Source: Chionis minor (Eukaryota > Chordata > Aves > Charadriiformes > Chionididae). From it: a stretch of 64,000 nucleotides of DNA. A program made the position numbers and the translations under genes. The notes beneath the pieces were generated by a model. The model made no database searches. It was not told the origin of the DNA and saw only the letters and a program-made list of their open reading frames with translations. Positions 58,623 through 64,000 of this stretch are shown here, piece by piece (positions within the stretch are counted from its first letter, which is position 1; each line of letters opens with the position of its first letter). The DNA is taken from positions 248,001 to 312,000 of the forward strand of contig VZSF01006717.1 of the NCBI GenBank assembly GCA_013398295.1. Direction: 5' to 3'.

Positions 58623-60482
58623 GTAACTTTAATAACTGTTTTTAAACTTCAAAATCATGGTCTTTCTCAGTGCCTGATAATGTCATCAGAAAGTAGATGT
58701 AACGCTAATGGACATCTTCTATGTTTCTATTGAGCATCTTGAATGTAGAGCCGTTCTGGCTTGGGTAACAGCTTTCAACTGGAAGTAGAGCATTATGACA
58801 TCATAGTGACTTGACAAAAATAAGAATTATGCTGATCATCCTTGAAGTTTAGTTCTTTGTTCCTTAACAAAATCTAAAAAATGTTTCTACTTTCACTCAG
58901 AAATAAAAGAGGATGGGTTTGTAGGATGACTCACACTTTCTTTGACCTGCAAGGCAGAACTAAACTAGTATTTGTGCCCTGTTATTGTATTGTTCTGAGC
59001 AGGCAGCCAACTTGCTTTGCTCTCTGGAAGGTTGATTTGCCAGTTCAGGAATATTCTTAAATCCGTAATACTTGTGTATTCAAAACCAGCATGTCTTAAG
59101 TTAATCGTGGTTTACATATAGGAAATACGTACTCGCAGTTTTTCAGTTATCAGGATGAAGGTGTTGGCAATGTTGTAGCTGGGGCATAGAGAGAGATCTC
59201 TCCTATAGAGAGAGATTGGTGTGAATGGAATTCTTAACCTTAGATCAGGGATAAAGAACAAGAACATGGGTGAAACACTTTAATATTATGTGGAAGAGCT
59301 TATTTTGTAGTGTAAAACCAAGGAACCAGCTAATGGAATTAAGTGGCAAACTTCTGACCATTTTCACCCAATAAAATTATTTTGGAACTCACTACAGAAT
59401 TATGTCTTTGAGGCCATCCTCTAGCAATTGTTAGAGGGTTCATATACTTGGATTAAAATATCTAAAATCGCTGCTGTTAATGTTACTGTTTTGGAAAGGA
59501 GATCAAAACTCAGTGCCTGTTTCAGTATCTAGCTGGTAAAGGCTCTCTGTCTACCCGTGGTAATGTAGACCATTCCCTATTTATGATCTGATTGATCACG
59601 TCTTGCGTAACAGCCAGGTGTTACAAAAAAAGAAGCCGTGGAAATCAGAGTCAGTGATGGGGAGGGTGGGGAAAGGGCAGAAAACAAGACACCATCTTCC
59701 ATTGAAAAAACAGGTTACTACTAAAGACCTTCCTGGAACTTACTTGGTTAAGCACAGTCAAGATGAAATGGGCATGCTAAATTGTATCATCCCACTCAAA
59801 AACATTTCATTTTATATGTAAGTCTACTTGTTATCAGGGAAGAATTGTTTTGCCTTCAGAGTAACTTGTAATTTCAGAGATGAACATGTGCTTTGTAAAC
59901 AACGGTGTGGCCAAAATCTTGATTTCAGTAATCAGTTTGGGCTGTATTGCATGTGCATTTCAAGTCTGTGTTACTGCTGAGAAAAGTATTCCTGGCAATG
60001 CCATTCATTTCTCCTTGTGGAGTTGTGTCCTGACACCATAGTAGTGGGTATGCTTGGGACTAATAGGACTGAAAAAGAATTGCAGGTTTCTTTGGTTTCC
60101 ACTTTTTTCCACTTAATGGTCACACACCTTTATGCCACCACAATTCAAGTGTCCTGCAGGGGTGGGGTTTAATAGTAGGGGACAGGCTTAAAATGCACAT
60201 CAAATTACAGCCTTAGCCATTTGTTAAATATACCAAGAGCTTGGGCTCTTGGCACAGAGCTGCCTTAGGGAATGTTGGCATAGTTCTTTGATAGTTGGTT
60301 CCAATCTGGTGGGGCCCCTTTTCCCAAGAGAACAAATGTTAAAATTAAGGCCTTGGTTTGTAGTCAGGTAATACTTAGTTTACTTGGCATCTCTGGTACA
60401 AGTAATGAACAGCACCTGGACATGTATGTTAAAATAACCCAATTGTAATTTTCCTCTCTGACTCAATGCCATTGTTGTTTAG
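58623..60482 (+). other. BIRC6: BIRC6 intron e39-e40 (1.9 kb)
   Basis: A perfect 8-bp hairpin (ccaagagc/gctcttgg) lies at 60233-60252. Otherwise AT-rich with no exon or repeat family recognised. Confidence 0.78.
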
Positions 60483-60656
60483 GTCAACCATTACCAGCTG
60501 AGATGACACTTGCCCAGCTTCTGACTCTGCTGTATGACCGTAAACTCCCTCAAGGGTACCGATCAATAGATTTGACAGTTAAGCTTGGTTCCAAAGTCAT
60601 CTCAGATCCAAGCTTATCAAAAACAGACTCATTTAAACGTCTTCATACAGAAAAAG
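60483..60656 (+). CDS. BIRC6: BIRC6 exon e40 (174 nt), ubiquitin-like segment
   Basis: It encodes QPLPAEMTLAQLLTLLYDRK, LPQGYRSIDLTVKLGSKVIS and SLSKTDSFKRLHTEK, the helix and closing strands of the ubiquitin-like segment. The acceptor is gtttag and the donor is g|gtgagt. It is the last exon in the window that I can place with confidence. Confidence 0.98.
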
Positions 60657-60900
60657 GTGAGTGTTCTTACTTGTTTGGTATCTTCCTTCTTAAAATGCAT
60701 TTATTTGGGGAAAAATGTTTTTTATTTTCTCGGTAAGAAACAGCAGTTTTCTGTATTTGCTTGGGTGATGTTCCTGAGCCATTCTCTACAAGGCAAGTGC
60801 TAAACTTTGTGATAAAAACCTAATTCATTGCCTGTCTTTAGGCCTGTAAGGTGCAAAAATATGATTGTTCTGGTTTCACTTTTTTCATTATAGTGTTGTA

Positions 60901-61023
60901 TATGATACAATTATGATTGTATAGATAACATGTATTTTTTATATGATACAATTATGATTGTATAGATAACATGTATTTTTTATATGATACAATTATGATT
61001 GTATAGATACCGTGTATTTTATT
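60901..61023. repeat. 41-bp tandem repeat, 3 copies
   Basis: Copies start at 60901, 60942 and 60983, each beginning tatgatacaattatgattgt. The first two are identical and the third differs slightly near its end (ataccgtg for ataacatg). Confidence 0.95.
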
Positions 61024-62382
61024 TCTTGACGTGTGTACCACTTCTCTGTAATAAGTGTTTGTGTGGATAACCAGGGCAGAGTAAGTAATGCAGGAGCTGT
61101 TCGAAACCATATGAGTCATAGAAACTTGTGAAATTTTTTATTGCAGCAACTTGGGTACTTAACTGCTTCTTTGAAAATGGGAATTATTCTCAAGCCTCTC
61201 TAAGCAGGTCTTGTAATTTAAAAAACTTTATTTTTAGCATTTTCTAATACAGTCTGGGGAAAGGGGAGGGAGGAGCTGTATGACAGGAATCTGTTTTGAC
61301 ATATTTTTATATTTTTCTTTTATGGAAGGACTTAAGGAAATGGGACCTTGAAATTAAGCTAAGGTGATCTGCTGATCACCAACCTGCTGACATAGTATGG
61401 CATTACAAAGTTAATCATTCAGCTATTTTAAGAAAGGGGATTCCTGTAAAAACTGTTCGCTTAATAGATCAGTCTCCTAGAAAAGATAAGAAACAGAAAG
61501 ATTTGAAAAAGAAGAAAGTTCTTGCTATCTGGTCTGAGCTAATTATTTCATGACTCCATGTGATGGTTGGATATACAGATCTCACATATTATTAAGAGGC
61601 CTTTCTCTTTCAAAGAATATTTTTTATTTTCTTTATTTAAATTCTAAATGTATAATAAATATTTTTCTATTTGAACAAAACTCAAAAATCATTAGAGGAG
61701 GTTCAGTTTAGTAGTAGATGTGCATATGAAAACATGAAGGTCCTCTGAACTTTTAAGTTACAAGGCTTTTTTTTTTTTTAAACTTGAGACTTAATACTTT
61801 CGAAAACTTGAATTTATCATTAGAAGTGCATTGATCTATGCTGCTATACAGCAAAATACTAGTTACATTCAGATGTCTCACAATCACCACTCATCAGTTA
61901 CAAAGGTTAGTGCTATGGCTTTTTCATGACTAGTTTTTAGTATCCGTCAAAATCATTCTTATATATCAGTATTTCCTTGCCTTGCTACTTAGGGTAGATA
62001 TTTTATTTTTTTTTTAAATCTGTGGTGGGTAGATTTTATAGCTTCACGTAGTGTCTCCAGAGCTGCATTTATTTCTACTATACTTGAGGAAAAGAGTCAT
62101 TTATTTATATTTTTTCCTGTGTGCTTCAATGCCTTTGTTTGATATCAGCAGTTCTCCGTAGCTGAAGTGCATGACTTCACTGAAAACTCGCAGAACATTC
62201 ATGGAGGTGAAATAGTTTAAAATGGGTTATAAGAAGTTTAATGAAAGCAAGTACTGCAGAAGCATACTTGAGTGTAACTCCTTGTAACAAGATTTAAGAT
62301 GTGAAAGAAGTAGCATTATATTTGCACTTATAATAAAAGATAGGCCCTTACTCACTGATAACATATTTTGCAAGTGTCTTTT

Positions 62383-62457
62383 TGTGGGAACAGTGGAGCT
62401 GGGCTGGGGGAGAGTGAATCCAGCAGGAGCCCCATGCCCAGCTCCACTGTTCCCACA
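62383..62457. repeat. Perfect 22-bp inverted repeat with 31-nt loop
   Basis: Arm 62383-62404 is the exact reverse complement of arm 62436-62457. Inside the loop, tgggg (62405-62409) can pair with cccca (62430-62434). The arms are GC-rich within AT-rich intron. Confidence 0.95.
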
Positions 62458-64000
62458 TCTTTTGCACCAGAAGCATTTGGCCTTAGTGATTTTTCTGTGC
62501 ATTCTGAATATCTGTGTGTATCTTACTTTCTTGTTTTCCTTCTTTGGGAAGGCTTACAGCCTTTTACACTATAAAACAGAGGGACTAGTCTTCCTTCAAA
62601 ATCTTTATTTTGAAATTTTCCTTATCAAGGAAACCCAGCCTTTCTTGTGGTGTGATCAATTCATGTCATTGCAAGCAATCAAACTGTAAATCATATTCAG
62701 CCTAGCGTGGTGGGATCCTCCACGTGTCCGACGGAAGGTGGTCCCTCTCTGAGACAGCATGTTTGCAGACATCCTCGCCCACTATCTGTGGTGATAGGGA
62801 AAACTTCCACAGAGGTGGTTTCTGTCCGTATCCTTATGAACAGTAGACATTGAAGCTGTATGTACTCAAAGTGTTAGGTTTGAGCTCTTTCTAATTACAA
62901 GGGTTATCCCTCTTTGGAAGCATATTGACCTTTTATATTTCTCATGGTACTTCAGACTGAATTAAGGAGAATTGTTGTACATACTTCTGCATATCCCTGA
63001 TTTGAGCTTATTAAATGTGATACTTTGATCACATTGCTCCATAGCGATGTGCTCCTCCCACAGTATATCCATGATGTCCTTGTAACCTGGTGCTTTTTGC
63101 ACATTTAAAAGTTGACAATTAAGATGGGGAAAGACCTGTTGTTTCCTGTTTCCTTTCAAATTAGGGAAGAAAAGTATCTGTGGTTAAAAATATTTTTAAA
63201 AAAAAGTTAGTTTTTGTAGCTGCATAAATTATGCTTTAATGCCCTTCTGTGTTTTTACAAATATATAATAAATGGCAGCACGTGTGCACAAACATTTTAA
63301 GTATAATTGTGGATTTTCAGCTGACTGAGATTGCTCACAGCGAAGAGATGCTGACACTGCTTGATCTACACTCCCTTTTGATGTGGGTATACTGTGAAGG
63401 TTTTGAGGACCACTACATTATAGTATTTAACAACATAATCTGCAATACAGATTCTTCAGATGCAATAAATTGAATAGCCACTGCGAAGTTTGCCTGTGGT
63501 AATGAGCAGAGGGTTAATTTTCAGCAGAATGAATTGTGGTAGGGTTCTGTATATACAACTTGTGTGCATCATTGGATAAAATTACGAGGTTTTTGTCCAT
63601 TGTACAAGATATTGCAGTACTTAGTCATAATCTGTGAGAATGGAGTCTAGTAGAAAGTTAAAAATAGAGATCTTACTCTTTTTTATGGGGAAGAACAGAA
63701 TTAAATTTCACAGCTTTGGCAGAGGGGGCATTTTGACACCTCAAAGAGAGGAGATGCGAGAATGGTAGAAGTGTGGTGAGTGATAGGTGATGTGACTTTA
63801 TGGATTGTGAGTTAAAGGATGGGAGAGGGCAAACTGAAAAAAAAATATTATGTTCAGCATTTTTGACAAAAAAGCAAGACTAATTTAGGTAAGGTTATCA
63901 TTCCTTTCTTCAACTATGAACTCTTTTATCGGAGAGTAACACACCTACTCTTACCTCCTAGATGAAAGACGGCGTCAAAAATATCATACTTCCAAAGTTA

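Larger units (their letters stand above)
2543..60656 (+). other. BIRC6: BIRC6 gene body, internal exons e1-e40 (partial gene)
   Basis: Seen: 40 exon positions with AG acceptors and GT (one GC) donors. All lengths and phases are mutually consistent, giving one open frame of about 7.8 kb. Translated segments such as TYNYNPYIGG, LARIANATRP, MGWMGITPPP and LTLLYDRKLPQG match vertebrate BIRC6. Known: BIRC6 is a cytosolic and Golgi-associated giant anti-apoptotic protein of about 4,850 residues. It forms an antiparallel dimer, takes ubiquitin from the E1 enzyme UBA6, and ubiquitinates SMAC/DIABLO, HTRA2, caspases-3, -7 and -9, and LC3B. Its BIR domain (N-terminal) and UBC domain (C-terminal) lie outside this window. 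The window supplies the central scaffold that shapes the substrate-binding cavity, two beta-sandwich segments and the ubiquitin-like segment. Exons are numbered e1-e40 within this window only. The window shows no promoter, start codon, stop codon or polyadenylation site for the gene. Confidence 0.98.
60657..64000 (+). other. BIRC6: BIRC6 intron after e40 (3.3 kb or more, runs to window end)
   Basis: It holds a 41-bp tandem repeat (60901-61023), a perfect inverted repeat (62383-62457) and a less AT-rich patch at about 62700-62830. A good acceptor at 63959-63960 lies right at the window edge. The expected next BIRC6 exon (I recall residues beginning DHGDLLASCPEDE in mammals) is not seen. Confidence 0.8.

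Noticed and set aside
60901..61023. CRISPR-like repeat array
   Set aside because: The copies are directly adjacent with no spacers, and the DNA is vertebrate.

Overview
This window is vertebrate nuclear DNA, almost certainly from a bird. It lies inside one very large gene on the + strand, BIRC6 (also called BRUCE or Apollon), the giant inhibitor-of-apoptosis protein that is a hybrid E2/E3 ubiquitin ligase. The gene call rests on 40 exon positions whose translations read on from one another in correct phase and match the vertebrate BIRC6 protein as I know it. The avian call rests on compact introns (58 kb holds over half of a gene that spans a few hundred kb in mammals) and on three CR1 retrotransposon tails. 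I cannot name the species.

Layout. Positions 1-2542 are intron. Exons e1-e40 (my own numbering) run from 2543 to 60656, and 60657-64000 is again intron, possibly ending in the first bases of another exon. The exons total about 7.8 kb, or about 2,590 codons. That is roughly the middle half of a protein of about 4,850 residues. The N-terminal BIR and WD40 region and the C-terminal UBC (E2) domain fall outside the window on either side. In order, the exons encode: helical scaffold (e1-e3); a Gln-rich coiled coil and a Pro/Thr-rich linker (e4-e5); a first beta-sandwich, discoidin-like segment (e6-e8); a long armadillo/HEAT-like helical scaffold with acidic and charged linkers (e9-e29); a second beta-sandwich, the carbohydrate-binding-like segment (e30-e31); more helical scaffold (e32-e36); and a split ubiquitin-like segment with a charged insertion (e37-e40). 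Only one protein-coding gene is visible. I see no tRNA, rRNA, CRISPR array or complete mobile element.

The most interesting observation is at 45089-45404. A previously unrecognised-looking 151-nt exon with strong splice sites sits only 56 nt upstream of the expected 109-nt exon. Both enter and leave in the same codon phase, so either one alone keeps the BIRC6 frame, while both together give an immediate stop. This is the signature of a mutually exclusive exon pair. Also notable are a GC-AG intron with an in-phase GT donor 24 nt downstream (52936), possible poison exons in two introns, a run of three hairpins (382-476), a perfect 22-bp inverted repeat (62383-62457) and a 41-bp tandem repeat (60901-61023).
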